Positions 9,065-17,642 of a DNA stretch of 64,000 nt are shown one piece after another. The stretch lies in assembly GCA_024227135.1 (NCBI GenBank), contig JAAELC010000235.1, forward strand, positions 57,761-121,760, read 5' to 3'. Made by a program: the position numbers and the translations under genes. The notes under the pieces are model-generated. The model had not been told where the DNA came from. It did not search any database and saw only the letters and a list, made by a program, of their open reading frames with translations. Origin of the DNA: Gammaproteobacteria bacterium (GTDB lineage: Bacteria; Pseudomonadota; Gammaproteobacteria; Chromatiales; Chromatiaceae). How positions within the stretch are numbered: the first letter of the stretch is position 1; every line of letters begins with the position of its first letter.

Positions 9065-9883
9065 TCAGTCAGGAAATGTTTCCAGGATACGGCTCATTGC
9101 CCGCTGCCATCCGGCCGGGCCTTTCGCTCCAGCATAAATCACTGAATTAAAGTCCACAAGTTTTAAAGGGTCTCCAGCCGCCGGCTCAATAACCACTGGT
9201 ATATCAACCGCCTCCAGCATAGCCTGATCATTGGGGCTGTCCCCCAATGCAACAGTGACAAACTCGGAATCTGGCAATGCCTTCCGGTAACGCTGAACTA
9301 ACCAACGTATTCCTGCCGCTTTATCGGTCTCTCCCATCACATGGTAGAAACGCCCACCACGCAACACCCGAAGGCCATGAGATTCCACCGCTTTGCAGAA
9401 GGCTTCCAGCCTCTGCCTGGTATCCTGCCATTGCAGCGGTTCTGAGCAATCTCGCTCGTTTGCCTTTTGAGCACCTTTCAAAGAGAGTCCAGTCTCTTCA
9501 GCCAACACCTTGGCCGTCATATCACTGAATCCACGAAAACGAAATCCGAACGTCTTTTTCAAAGAATCCAGAACACCCAGGATTTCATCACGGCGAGTCG
9601 CAAAATAGCAGCTTTCCAGGGACCCTTCCCGCACAATACCGCCCTCGGAAAAATAGCCTGAGGGGTAATACAGTGCACTACCATTTTCCACGATAAAAGG
9701 GTGCTGGTTTTCGAGTTCCTGACGTAAATCGAGAATTTCGCTACGGGTCTTACTGGAATTAATGATAAGCGGGATCCCTTGTTCAGCAAGCTGCGACAAC
9801 GCATCAGCCGCCGCGCTCCAGCTATAATCATGGTGATCCAGCAGCGTTCCGTCCAGATCTGTGAATACCAGAAGCTTTTTCAT
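9065..9883 (-). CDS. mannosyl/glucosyl-3-phosphoglycerate phosphatase (HAD superfamily)
   Basis: The 272-residue HAD phosphatase has the nucleophile motif FTDLDGT (Asp9, Asp11), an INSSKTRSEI motif II and the acidic motif VALGDSPNDQAML near residue 215. Residue pattern and length match the MpgP/GpgP group, which dephosphorylates mannosyl- or glucosyl-3-phosphoglycerate to the free glycosylglycerate. It lies immediately upstream of gpgS, so glucosyl-3-phosphoglycerate is the likely substrate. The small membrane protein gene upstream is only 17 bp away, suggesting a three-gene unit. No sign of damage. Confidence 0.88.
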   Translation of the reverse strand: MKKLLVFTDLDGTLLDHHDYSWSAAADALSQLAEQGIPLIINSSKTRSEILDLRQELENQHPFIVENGSALYYPSGYFSEGGIVREGSLESCYFATRRDEILGVLDSLKKTFGFRFRGFSDMTAKVLAEETGLSLKGAQKANERDCSEPLQWQDTRQRLEAFCKAVESHGLRVLRGGRFYHVMGETDKAAGIRWLVQRYRKALPDSEFVTVALGDSPNDQAMLEAVDIPVVIEPAAGDPLKLVDFNSVIYAGAKGPAGWQRAMSRILETFPD

Positions 9884-9900
9884 TGTTTTGATCTGGTGCT

Positions 9901-10122
9901 TTACCGACCCAGTTGCCAGATGCGAAGCAGCTTAAGGATAAGTACCACGAAAGGAGTGCCATGGAGCAGCAAGTCAAAAATATCCAGCGGGCGGGTGAGA
10001 TTTCCCGACGCCAGCATTTTCAACTTTTCCCAGATGTGCGGTTCGGGGAAGAAAGGAGCAAGTCCCAGCAGTAGACAGGCGATCACAATTAAAGGCAGAG
10101 AGAACTGGTCAAGCCACGCCAT
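9901..10122 (-). CDS. small two-helix membrane protein, function unknown
   Basis: About 73 residues starting at MAWLDQFSLP; a slightly longer form begins at 10134. Two hydrophobic segments (LPLIVIACLLLGLAPFF and TPFVVLILKLLRIW) flank a conserved-looking middle, PEPHIWEKLKMLASG and LTRPLDIFDLLLHG. I recall similar short proteins from sulfur-oxidising gammaproteobacteria, often loosely labelled RND transporter, a name not supported by this size. It leads directly into the phosphatase and gpgS genes, so a link to osmolyte handling is possible but unproven. Confidence 0.7.
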   Translation of the reverse strand: MAWLDQFSLPLIVIACLLLGLAPFFPEPHIWEKLKMLASGNLTRPLDIFDLLLHGTPFVVLILKLLRIWQLGR

Positions 10123-10319
10123 CGTAAATATCACTCCTCATGATTTAAACTGAAACGGTCGGGCAGCCGTCTGTATGCTGTTTCCTTGATTACTGACCTG
10201 CCGTATCATCTTTGGTTGAAACTAAACGATCCAGCTACCATATTTAATGGCAATGGACCGGAAAAATCCGGCACAACAAATAAAGCTTTTAATCTGAACT
10301 TCCATTCACCAGGTAATCC

Positions 10320-10634
10320 ATGACCACACTGACCGGCCTACTGATCATCGCCCTGACTCTGTGGTTCTGGCTGGACAGTGCCAGGGCTCGGGAGATCGCC
10401 ACTGCGGCAAGCAAAGCAGCCTGCAGACAGCGTGAACTGCAGTTTCTCGATCAAACCGTTGAACTGCGCCGTATCGGCTTGCGTTGGACCAATCGTGGTT
10501 TACGGCTTCGCAGACTGTTTCGCTTCGAATACAGCGAACAAGGCGTTGGCCGTCACGCCGGACACATCACTCTGGTAGGTGTTGATCTCGAAGATTTCAA
10601 TCTTGGGCTACCCGACACCCCCAACTCGACCTAG
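10320..10634 (+). CDS. DUF3301 family protein
   Basis: The 104-residue protein has one N-terminal hydrophobic segment (LTGLLIIALTLWFWLDSA) followed by a basic stretch typical of DUF3301: AACRQRELQFLDQTVELRR and RRLFRFEYSEQG. The family is common in gammaproteobacteria and has no established function; it is probably an inner-membrane-anchored cytoplasmic protein. The gene is convergent with sspB. Its TAG stop at 10632-10634 is made of the TA target site plus the first base of a MITE-like element, so the native C terminus may have been altered by the insertion. Confidence 0.8.
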   Translation: MTTLTGLLIIALTLWFWLDSARAREIATAASKAACRQRELQFLDQTVELRRIGLRWTNRGLRLRRLFRFEYSEQGVGRHAGHITLVGVDLEDFNLGLPDTPNST

Positions 10635-10906
10635 GAGCCTGCCTGAGAATAAGGGCCGACCGGTTTTTGCTCCTGCAAAACCGGCACTTCCGCCATCCAT
10701 GGCGGTCGTAGCGAGGGAAAGCTGGTTTGAGACAGGTTTTATGATCATTTGAGGCGAATATCGGGCATATTTAACGATGATATCGGCAGGATGCCGATCT
10801 GACGGCTGTAGCCGCCCCGCAGCAGTGGCACAGGGATGTACCACATCAAAATATCTGGCCAAATCCAGCTTTTCCACAGTAGGCTCGCTATTCTCGGACA
10901 GGCTCC
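10634..10906. mobile_element. MITE-like element with 18-bp terminal inverted repeats
   Basis: The ends read GGAGCCTGCCTGAGAATA and, as reverse complement of the right end, GGAGCCTGTCCGAGAATA: 16 of 18 positions match. Both ends are flanked by TA (10632-10633 and 10907-10908), consistent with TA target duplication as in IS630/Tc1-mariner-type elements. The 273-bp interior has no credible transposase frame, so it would be a non-autonomous element. It sits exactly between the convergent DUF3301 and sspB genes and ends 7 bp before the sspB stop. Confidence 0.8.
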
Positions 10907-10913
10907 TAGTACG

Positions 10914-11309
10914 CTATTTCACCACTTTGAGGGTGGGGCGGTCCGGTGAGGTATCAGGTTTCCCTTCCGACTCCCCTGCACTTTCAGTGGGCGCCTCTTC
11001 ATCCCGGAAAAGCATTCCACGGCCATTTTCCCTTGCATAGATCCCCAGCACCGCGGAAGGGGGAACCCGAACACTCGTTGGCTTACCACCAAAACGTGCA
11101 CTGAAACTGATCAACTCGTTGCCAAGTTCCAGCCGTTGAACCGCACTGGGACTGATATTCAAGACAATTCTGTCATCCTGTACGAACTGACCGGGGACAA
11201 TCACATCCTCCCGATCTGTCGCCACCAGTAAATGCGGTGTGAGATCGTTATCCACGAGCCACTCGTAGAGCCCACGCAAAAGATAAGGACGATTGGACGT
11301 AATACTCAT
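10914..11309 (-). CDS. sspB: ClpXP protease specificity-enhancing factor
   Basis: The 131-residue protein begins MSITSNRPYLLRGLYEWLVDN, the usual SspB opening, and contains LISFSARFGGK and a C-terminal basic tail LKVVK after an acidic, disordered linker. SspB binds ssrA-tagged and other substrates and delivers them to ClpXP; its extreme C terminus docks on the ClpX zinc domain, which fits the retained tail. It follows sspA on the same strand, the standard order. The nearby MITE has not reached the coding sequence. Confidence 0.93.
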   Translation of the reverse strand: MSITSNRPYLLRGLYEWLVDNDLTPHLLVATDREDVIVPGQFVQDDRIVLNISPSAVQRLELGNELISFSARFGGKPTSVRVPPSAVLGIYARENGRGMLFRDEEAPTESAGESEGKPDTSPDRPTLKVVK

Positions 11310-11465
11310 GAGAGCCCCCGTAAATCGGTTATGGCCGTCTTGTACCTTACCGAATCATTCAGGTAAAGAGGATCACGACACAGGCTGACTATTTCGACTA
11401 AGTCAGGCATACCTTTGGGCTGCAAGTCCGTTTGTTCGATTCCCTCAATACCTTACGATTCTCTG

Positions 11466-12089
11466 TTACTCGCGCATATCCCGCTCAAATTCGGTAATTC
11501 CCTGGGTAAAGCAAGGTCTGTCAAACATCCGCCTGGCGTACTCCTCCACCGGCTTGGCTTGACTGGGGAGATCCACACCCAGAGAAGGAAGCCTCCAGAG
11601 CAACGGTGCAATGGAGCAGTCCACCAGTGTGAACTCGCTACTCATAAAAAAGGGTTTGGCGGCAAAAATCGGCGCACTGGCCGTCAAGGTTTCTCGTAGT
11701 TCCTTACGCGCCCTGCTCGCAGCTTTCCCACCCTTGAAGATTTGTTCCATGAGGCTGTACCAGTCACGGTCCACCCGATGCATGAACAACCTTGAGGTCG
11801 CCCTCGAAACGGGATCCACCGGCAACAACGGCGGATGTGGGAACCGCTCATCCAGATACTCCATAATGATGCGGGATTCAAACAGGACCAGATCACGGTC
11901 TACCAAAGTGGGAAGGGTACCGTAAGGATTCAGGTCCATGATGTCATCAGACAGATCCATCGGGTCTGAGTCCACTATCTCAACCGAAATACTCTTCTCC
12001 GCCAGAACCATTCGCACGCGATGACTGTAGGGACTCCTGGGGTCCGAGTACATGGTCATCACAGATTTCTTATTAGCAACCACCGCCAT
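11466..12089 (-). CDS. sspA: stringent starvation protein A
   Basis: The 207-residue protein has a glutathione-S-transferase fold with an N-terminal thioredoxin-like domain (MTMYSDPRSPYSHRVRMVLAEK) and helical C-terminal domain (FTLVDCSIAPLLWRLP). SspA binds RNA polymerase and acts during starvation and acid stress; it is not expected to be an active GST. It sits between petC and sspB, the conserved bc1-ssp arrangement, separated from petC by a terminator, so it probably has its own promoter. Confidence 0.93.
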   Translation of the reverse strand: MAVVANKKSVMTMYSDPRSPYSHRVRMVLAEKSISVEIVDSDPMDLSDDIMDLNPYGTLPTLVDRDLVLFESRIIMEYLDERFPHPPLLPVDPVSRATSRLFMHRVDRDWYSLMEQIFKGGKAASRARKELRETLTASAPIFAAKPFFMSSEFTLVDCSIAPLLWRLPSLGVDLPSQAKPVEEYARRMFDRPCFTQGITEFERDMRE

Positions 12090-12356
12090 ACCAAACCACT
12101 CCAGTATTAATTATGTCCGTTAAGTCCCCGGTCAACAGCCTGCATATGATACCTTATTATGCTGGCTCAAAGTTGCCGGTTTACGGCTTTTTAGTACTAT
12201 ATCGGCCAATCAGATGACTGAAATACGGACTCGAGCAATCCCGGAACCCAGGAATCCAGCAATAGGTAGAGGTAGATTACCTTAAAACACCCGGAAAACC
12301 CGAACCACCCACCGTCCCCCACATCGAGCAGTCAGACCACCGCAACAGCGCGAGTC

Positions 12357-12396
12357 AAAAAAAAAGGGCGCACGATCTATTCCAACCGTGCGCCCC
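12357..12396 (-). terminator. Rho-independent terminator of the bc1 operon
   Basis: Read on the minus strand, a 9-bp GC-rich stem (GGGCGCACG pairing with CGTGCGCCC) with a 12-base loop is followed directly by nine T residues. It begins about 23 bp after the petC stop. This is the clearest intrinsic terminator in the window. Confidence 0.88.
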
Positions 12397-12418
12397 GATC
12401 TGCGTTAGAAAAACCGGA

Positions 12419-13144
12419 TCAGTGTACGTCCTTCCAGTACTCTTTCTTGAGCATATAGGCAAGCCCGAAGAACACCGCAATAAACAGCAGTACCCAGACA
12501 CCCAGACGCTTGCGCTCCATCTGAATCGGCTCACCGATGTAGCTGAGAAATGCCGTCAGATCACGCATTGCCTGATCAAATTCTGAGGTACTCATGGAAC
12601 CTGGTGTGACCTGCTCGAACTTCTCGAACACCTTATTCCCGCCATCATCTTTGAACACGGCTTTCTGCATACCTTGCAGTTCCCAGAAAACATGGGGCAT
12701 GCCCACATCGGGAAACACCACGTTATTCACCCCGAATGGACGCGACTCGTCGATGTAGAAACTGCGCAGGTAGGTATAGAGCCAATCCACACCCCGGGCA
12801 CGGGCTATGACGCTCAGGTCCGGTGGTGCAACTCCAAACCATCGCTCCCCATCTTCGGGGGACATGGCGATGGTCATGGTTTCGCCTATCTTGTCGGTGG
12901 TGAACATCAGGTTCTGCTTCACCTCCTCCTCGGTAAGCCCCAGATCCTTGGCAGTCCGATTGTACCGCTGGTACTGTGCTGAGTGGCAGCTGAGACAATA
13001 GTTGACAAAATACTTGGCACCCCGCTGGAGCGAGGCTTCGTCGCCCATGTCGATATCGGCATCATCCAGATGGGCACCACCCCCAGCAGCAAAACCAAAC
13101 AGAGGTACCGCAGCCAGTATAAAAGCGATAAACAGCTTGTTCAT
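12419..13144 (-). CDS. petC: ubiquinol-cytochrome c reductase, cytochrome c1
   Basis: The 241-residue protein has an N-terminal signal peptide (MNKLFIAFILAAVPLFGFAA), a covalent haem site CLSCH at 50-54, a likely Met ligand in PDVGMPHVFWE and a C-terminal membrane anchor (VWVLLFIAVFFGLAYML). It carries electrons from the Rieske centre to soluble cytochrome c on the periplasmic side of the bc1 complex. It overlaps petB by four bases (ATGA), showing translational coupling, and a strong terminator follows. Confidence 0.95.
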   Translation of the reverse strand: MNKLFIAFILAAVPLFGFAAGGGAHLDDADIDMGDEASLQRGAKYFVNYCLSCHSAQYQRYNRTAKDLGLTEEEVKQNLMFTTDKIGETMTIAMSPEDGERWFGVAPPDLSVIARARGVDWLYTYLRSFYIDESRPFGVNNVVFPDVGMPHVFWELQGMQKAVFKDDGGNKVFEKFEQVTPGSMSTSEFDQAMRDLTAFLSYIGEPIQMERKRLGVWVLLFIAVFFGLAYMLKKEYWKDVH

Positions 13145-14382
13145 TTGGTCACCCTCTCAGGTACAGGCTTAGTCTTGTCCATCTTGCTGTATATAGGCAT
13201 CAGGAGGAAGAATGCAAAATAGAGGAAGGTGCAGACCTGTGCCAGGAAAGTCAGCAATTCGGTGGCCGGCTGCGTGCCGAGCCAACCCAGCACGATGAAA
13301 ACCACCACAAAAATCCCGATTGCACTCTTGACGATTAGACCCTTGTAGCGAATCGACTTAACCGGACTGCGGTCCAGCCAGGGCAGAAAGAAGAAGAGCA
13401 CAATGGAAGCCCCCATGGCCAGCACACCAGGAAATGCGGAACCCGCCATCGATGGCACCGCACGCAGAATGGCGTAGAAGGGCGTGAAATACCAGACCGG
13501 TGCAATATGCTCCGGAGTTTTCAGAGGATTGGCCGGCTCAAAGTTTGGATGCTCAATAAAGTAACCGCCCATTTCCGGTGCAAAAAATACCACCGCAGCG
13601 AACAGAAACAGAAATCCTGCCACCCCGGCAATATCCTTCACCGAATAGTAAGGGTGGAATGGAATTCCATCTGCAGGTGCCGTATCACTCCACTTGTTAC
13701 CCTTTGGACCCTTTTTGATCTCGATACCATCCGGATTGTTTGAGCCCACTTTGTGCAGCGCGACGATATGAACGAAAACGATCGCCGCCAACAGAAATGG
13801 AAGCAGAAAGTGTAAGGCAAAGAATCGGTTGAGGGTGGCATCGGATACCACATAGTCGCCACGTATCCAGACCCCCAGCTCTTCACCGACCACGGGTACC
13901 GCAGAGAACAGATTGATGATTACCTGGGCACCCCAGTAAGACATCTGCCCCCAGGGCAACAAGTAGCCCATGAAAGCGGTAGCCATCATCAGGACGTAGA
14001 TGATGACACCAATAATCCAGAGCAGCTCCCGGGGTTTACGGTAGGAGCCATAGATCAGCCCCCGATACATGTGCAGATAGATCACTATGAAAAAGGCGGA
14101 TGCCCCGGTGGAGTGCAGATAGCGGATCAGCCATCCCCAGTCCACATCCCGCATGATGTATTCAACAGAGCCGAAAGCCAGTTCTGCATCGGGTTTGTAC
14201 ATCATGGCCAGCCAGACACCAGTCAGGATCTGATTGACCAGTACCAGCATACCCAGCGAACCCATGAAATACCAGAAATTGAAGTTCTTGGGTGCGTAGT
14301 ATTGTGCCAGGTGCTCATTCCACACCTTGGTCAGTGGATAACGATCATCAAACCACTGAACCATGTTCTTCATCATGCTCAT
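13141..14382 (-). CDS. petB: ubiquinol-cytochrome c reductase, cytochrome b
   Basis: The 413-residue integral membrane protein has the paired b-haem histidines in RYLHSTGASAFFIVIYLHM and FALHFLLPF...HIVALH, and the quinone-site PEW-type motif as APVWYFTPFYAILR. About eight transmembrane helices are visible, plus a C-terminal segment. It forms the quinol-oxidising and proton-translocating core of the bc1 complex with petA and petC, and is tightly packed between them. Length is normal. Confidence 0.95.
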   Translation of the reverse strand: MSMMKNMVQWFDDRYPLTKVWNEHLAQYYAPKNFNFWYFMGSLGMLVLVNQILTGVWLAMMYKPDAELAFGSVEYIMRDVDWGWLIRYLHSTGASAFFIVIYLHMYRGLIYGSYRKPRELLWIIGVIIYVLMMATAFMGYLLPWGQMSYWGAQVIINLFSAVPVVGEELGVWIRGDYVVSDATLNRFFALHFLLPFLLAAIVFVHIVALHKVGSNNPDGIEIKKGPKGNKWSDTAPADGIPFHPYYSVKDIAGVAGFLFLFAAVVFFAPEMGGYFIEHPNFEPANPLKTPEHIAPVWYFTPFYAILRAVPSMAGSAFPGVLAMGASIVLFFFLPWLDRSPVKSIRYKGLIVKSAIGIFVVVFIVLGWLGTQPATELLTFLAQVCTFLYFAFFLLMPIYSKMDKTKPVPERVTK

Positions 14383-14975
14383 CAGGCAGCCCCTCCGTCT
14401 TCACCGATCAGGATCTTGGTATCTGACAGATATTGATGCGGCGGAATAACCAGATTGGTCGGTGCCGGCACGCCACTGTAAACTCTTGCGGCCAGGTCGA
14501 ATCTTGAGCCATGACAGGGACAGAAAAACCCCCCTTTCCAGTCCGCTCCCAGGTCAGCAGGCGCCATTTCCGGCCTGAAAGTCGGCGAACAACCCAAGTG
14601 GGTGCAAATACCGATGGCGACCAGGAATTCAGGCTTGATTGAACGTACCGGATTCTTACAGTAGTCCGGCTGTTGCGGCATCTCAGACCCTGGATCAGCG
14701 AGCACCGAATCAAGACTGGACAGGTCCTTGAGATTATCTTCGGTACGGCGAACCACCCAGACGGGCTTTCCACGCCACTTAACTCGAAGCAGTTGACCCG
14801 GCTCAAGCTTGCCTATATCCGCTTCAACCGGCGCACCCGCCGCTTTGGCCTTTTCACTTGGAGCCCATGAGGCCAGAAAAGGATAAACCACGTAGCCGGC
14901 ACCCACAGCGCCGACCACACTTGTTGCGGCTGTCAATAACCGCCTTTTTTTCAGATCCACGCCACCTGCGCTCAT
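14382..14975 (-). CDS. petA: ubiquinol-cytochrome c reductase, Rieske iron-sulfur subunit
   Basis: The start at 14975 gives MSAGGVDLKKRRLLTAATS, a twin-arginine-like N terminus with a following hydrophobic segment (VVGAVGAGYVVYPFLASW), as in other proteobacterial Rieske proteins; an upstream extension to 15125 is less likely. The 2Fe-2S ligands are in CTHLGC and CPCHGSRFD. The 197-residue protein is anchored by its N terminus with the cluster domain in the periplasm. First gene of petABC. Confidence 0.94.
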   Translation of the reverse strand: MSAGGVDLKKRRLLTAATSVVGAVGAGYVVYPFLASWAPSEKAKAAGAPVEADIGKLEPGQLLRVKWRGKPVWVVRRTEDNLKDLSSLDSVLADPGSEMPQQPDYCKNPVRSIKPEFLVAIGICTHLGCSPTFRPEMAPADLGADWKGGFFCPCHGSRFDLAARVYSGVPAPTNLVIPPHQYLSDTKILIGEDGGAA

Positions 14976-15171
14976 GCTCACGACCCCCAGAGTCGGATGG
15001 ATATTCCCGTTTTCAGCCGACAACATAGTTACATATGCTGCAACTGCAAAATCAGAATATGCTGAATTTACCCAATACCCAGACGGGGCATTCTCCACCA
15101 TGCACCGCCGGACGTCAAGATTCACTTAGAGCTGAAGTGGGTTTGATACTGACCAGGGCTTTGGACCGCTG

Positions 15172-15930
15172 TCAAACCGGGTTGGGCACATCGATAAACT
15201 GGTGGGCCAGACCGAATTTATTCGCCAGATGCACACCCAATGCCTGTACTCCGAAACGCTCGGTTGCATGATGGCCTGCCGCGAAATAATCGATACCAAG
15301 CTCACGGGCCAGATGCACGGTCTGCTCTGAAATCTCCCCGCTGATAAATGCATCCAGACCCGCAGCCGCAGCCTGTTCCAAGTAGCTTTGCGCAGCCCCG
15401 GTGCACCATCCGATCTGCCGCAATGGACGACCCCCGGCACCTTCGATAAACAAGGGGATTCGCCCCAGGGCTTCACCGAGCCTTTCGTTCAGTGAAGCCG
15501 ATGTCAGATGTTCAGAAAGCACGGACTGCCAGAGTAGCCCACCGGTGCCAGGCAAGGGTCGAGGATCAGGAAAAGCCATGCGATCACCCAGCAGACGGTT
15601 GTTACCCAATTGTCCGTGGGCATCCAGGGGTAGATGATACGCCATCAGGTTGATGCCCTCCCCCATGAGCCTCCTTACACGCCGCCCTTTCACTCCGATC
15701 AATTCAGGGGATTCACCTTTCCAGAAATAACCATGGTGCACCAGCAGCAGATCGGCATTCTGCTCCGCTGCGGCCTCGATCAGCGCCAGACTGCCTGTGA
15801 CCCCGGTAACGATCTTCCGGATGTCCCGTTTTCCCCCGTCAACCTGCAAGCCATTGGGGCAATAATCATCGAATCCGGAGACATCCAGGAACCGATTGCA
15901 ATAGGCTTCAAGTTTTCCAATCTCAATCAT
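15172..15930 (-). CDS. Nif3-like dinuclear metal centre protein (YbgI/DUF34)
   Basis: The 252-residue protein has metal-binding motifs LLLVHHGYFWKG near residue 63 and GHHATERFGVQALG near the C terminus, plus DYCPNGLQVDG at the N terminus. This is the Nif3/YbgI family, ring-shaped hexamers with a two-metal site; suggested roles include GTP cyclohydrolase-like or nucleotide-repair activity, none settled. It lies upstream of petA on the same strand with a ~200-bp gap and diverges from the DegS-like protease. Confidence 0.88.
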   Translation of the reverse strand: MIEIGKLEAYCNRFLDVSGFDDYCPNGLQVDGGKRDIRKIVTGVTGSLALIEAAAEQNADLLLVHHGYFWKGESPELIGVKGRRVRRLMGEGINLMAYHLPLDAHGQLGNNRLLGDRMAFPDPRPLPGTGGLLWQSVLSEHLTSASLNERLGEALGRIPLFIEGAGGRPLRQIGWCTGAAQSYLEQAAAAGLDAFISGEISEQTVHLARELGIDYFAAGHHATERFGVQALGVHLANKFGLAHQFIDVPNPV

Positions 15931-16272
15931 CTATGGCGTATCCGTATGCATTTAATCAACAAACCACTCCAAATCGGGAACAGGGTAGTTTATCCCAGTA
16001 CTCGACCAAACTGATATCGAAGGCACCACATCGGCTCCCAATCCCTCCCGGGACGTCACCGGCAACAATCTCACTGCCCCGAGTTCCGGTTCAGTGAAGT
16101 GTCCACCCGGGAAAATCCTGGAGTGCCCATGGGGAACAAGACCAGCGCCACAATTCATTGGTACCATACTTGAGTAATCCCGAACAGTCCTGAAAGGGGC
16201 CAGGAAACCCGCCTGGACTGCAAACGTTCGGACTGAAAACAAAACTATCACTTGAATAAATAGCCGATCCCG
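15931..16272. other. divergent intergenic region
   Basis: About 340 bp between the Nif3-like gene and the protease gene. A minus-strand open frame crosses it (15952-16278, 108 codons) but shows no family resemblance or clear ribosome binding site. The stretch probably holds the two divergent promoters; no convincing -35/-10 pair could be fixed by eye. Confidence 0.5.
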
Positions 16273-17433
16273 ATGCAACTGCCCAGATTAGCCTTGTTTA
16301 CCATAATTTCAGTCGCGGCCGGCTTGCTTGCAGCGCTGCTGACCATGAGCCTGGTGAATCATCAGGATCCGCGGCCACGACCCGGCGCCTCTATCGTCAA
16401 GCGCTTCGGTGCATCCCAGTCGGGACCTGTATCCTATGCAGACGCGGTTGAAAGAGCAGCACCTTCGGTAGTCAACATCTACGCCACCAAGCTGGGTGTC
16501 GAACGTAGGGAAGGACTCTTCGATGATCCGTTGTTCCAATACTTCTTCGGCGATAGCTTCGCCACCAAACCACGCAAAAAGTTACTTAACAGCCTGGGTT
16601 CGGGCGTGGTCATCAGCAATGAAGGCTTTATCCTGACAAACCATCATGTCATCGTAGAGGCGGATGATATCCGCGTGGTTCTGCCCAACGGGCGCACACT
16701 CAAGGCACAAGTCGCCGGCACCGACCCTGATACTGACCTTGCCGTGGTAAGAGTAGAGTCGGAAGCAAACGATCTGCCCGTCATTACGGTGGGAGATTCG
16801 GATCATCTTCGGGTGGGGGACGTGGTTCTGGCCATTGGAAACCCCTTCGGTGTGGGGCAGACCGTGACCATGGGGATCGTCGGTGCCACCGGCCGGAATC
16901 AACTTGGCATCAATACTTTCGAGAATTTTATTCAGACCGATGCCGCTATTAATCCGGGAAATTCCGGAGGAGCGCTGATCAACGCCTATGGCGAACTGAT
17001 CGGTATCAATACAGCGATATTCTCCCAGACCGGAGGATCCCACGGTATTGGATTTGCCATTCCTGTCGCCCTGGCCAAAGGCGTCATGAACCAGATATTA
17101 AGTCGCGGGCGAGTCGTCAGAGGCTGGCTGGGCATCGCCGGACAAGACATCACTCCGGAACTGGCTGATTCCTTCGGCCTCCATGAAATTCGTGGCGTGT
17201 TGATTTCGGGAGTACTCCAGGGCGGGCCTGCTGACATTGCCGGTATAGAGCCAGGCGATATCATCACCCGCATTGACAACCGGGTACCAGGCAGCACCCA
17301 GGATGTGCTTGCCATTATCTCGGGCCTTACCCCGGGAACCCGGGTGGAGATCAGAGGCTGGCGGGGGGACCGGCCTTTGAAACTTCAGGTAGTGGTCAGC
17401 GAAAGGCCAAAAAGCCGGGTGATAAGGGAATAA
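16273..17433 (+). CDS. membrane-anchored HtrA-family serine protease (DegS/AlgW-like)
   Basis: The 386-residue protein has a single N-terminal membrane anchor (LALFTIISVAAGLLAALLTM), a trypsin-like domain with catalytic His125 (LTNHHVI), Asp155 (DTDLAVVR) and Ser231 (INPGNSGGAL), and one C-terminal PDZ domain starting near RGWLGIAGQDI with the end GTRVEIRGWRG. One PDZ plus an uncleaved anchor is the DegS/AlgW layout; those proteases sense misfolded outer-membrane proteins and start RseA cleavage to release sigma-E. DegQ-like function is the alternative. It is divergent from the Nif3-like gene; no rse genes are in view. Confidence 0.9.
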   Translation: MQLPRLALFTIISVAAGLLAALLTMSLVNHQDPRPRPGASIVKRFGASQSGPVSYADAVERAAPSVVNIYATKLGVERREGLFDDPLFQYFFGDSFATKPRKKLLNSLGSGVVISNEGFILTNHHVIVEADDIRVVLPNGRTLKAQVAGTDPDTDLAVVRVESEANDLPVITVGDSDHLRVGDVVLAIGNPFGVGQTVTMGIVGATGRNQLGINTFENFIQTDAAINPGNSGGALINAYGELIGINTAIFSQTGGSHGIGFAIPVALAKGVMNQILSRGRVVRGWLGIAGQDITPELADSFGLHEIRGVLISGVLQGGPADIAGIEPGDIITRIDNRVPGSTQDVLAIISGLTPGTRVEIRGWRGDRPLKLQVVVSERPKSRVIRE

Positions 17434-17642
17434 GAAACCCGGACAATGGAAAAACACATGGATCCATGTATATCATATGGTAAAGGATCATCGCCTTATT
17501 ACAATGATGTCTGGTAGCTACTCAGGCCCCATGGGCGATCTGCTCCGGAAGACGCCGTCAACACCTCCATGCAGGCCTGGCTTTGGCATCCCTGCCAGAG
17601 ACACATCCTCCACAGACCACCCACGGGGGTTAGCCTCTGGGG

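Noticed and set aside
10608..10877. 89-codon minus-strand frame within the MITE-like element as a transposase fragment
   Set aside because: No DDE-type or helix-turn-helix text; crosses the element's left boundary into the DUF3301 gene.
11428..11470. TTGTTCGATTCCC near the sspA end resembles a tRNA T-arm
   Set aside because: The flanking bases do not form a T stem or an acceptor stem, and no anticodon arm lies upstream.
4337..12396. Shared GTGCGCCCC stem in the aclA and petC hairpins as a repeat family
   Set aside because: Only nine GC-rich bases are shared, arms are in opposite order and the loops differ; coincidence is likely.
15952..16278. 108-codon minus-strand frame between the Nif3-like and protease genes
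   Set aside because: Overlaps the protease start and lacks a ribosome binding site or similarity.
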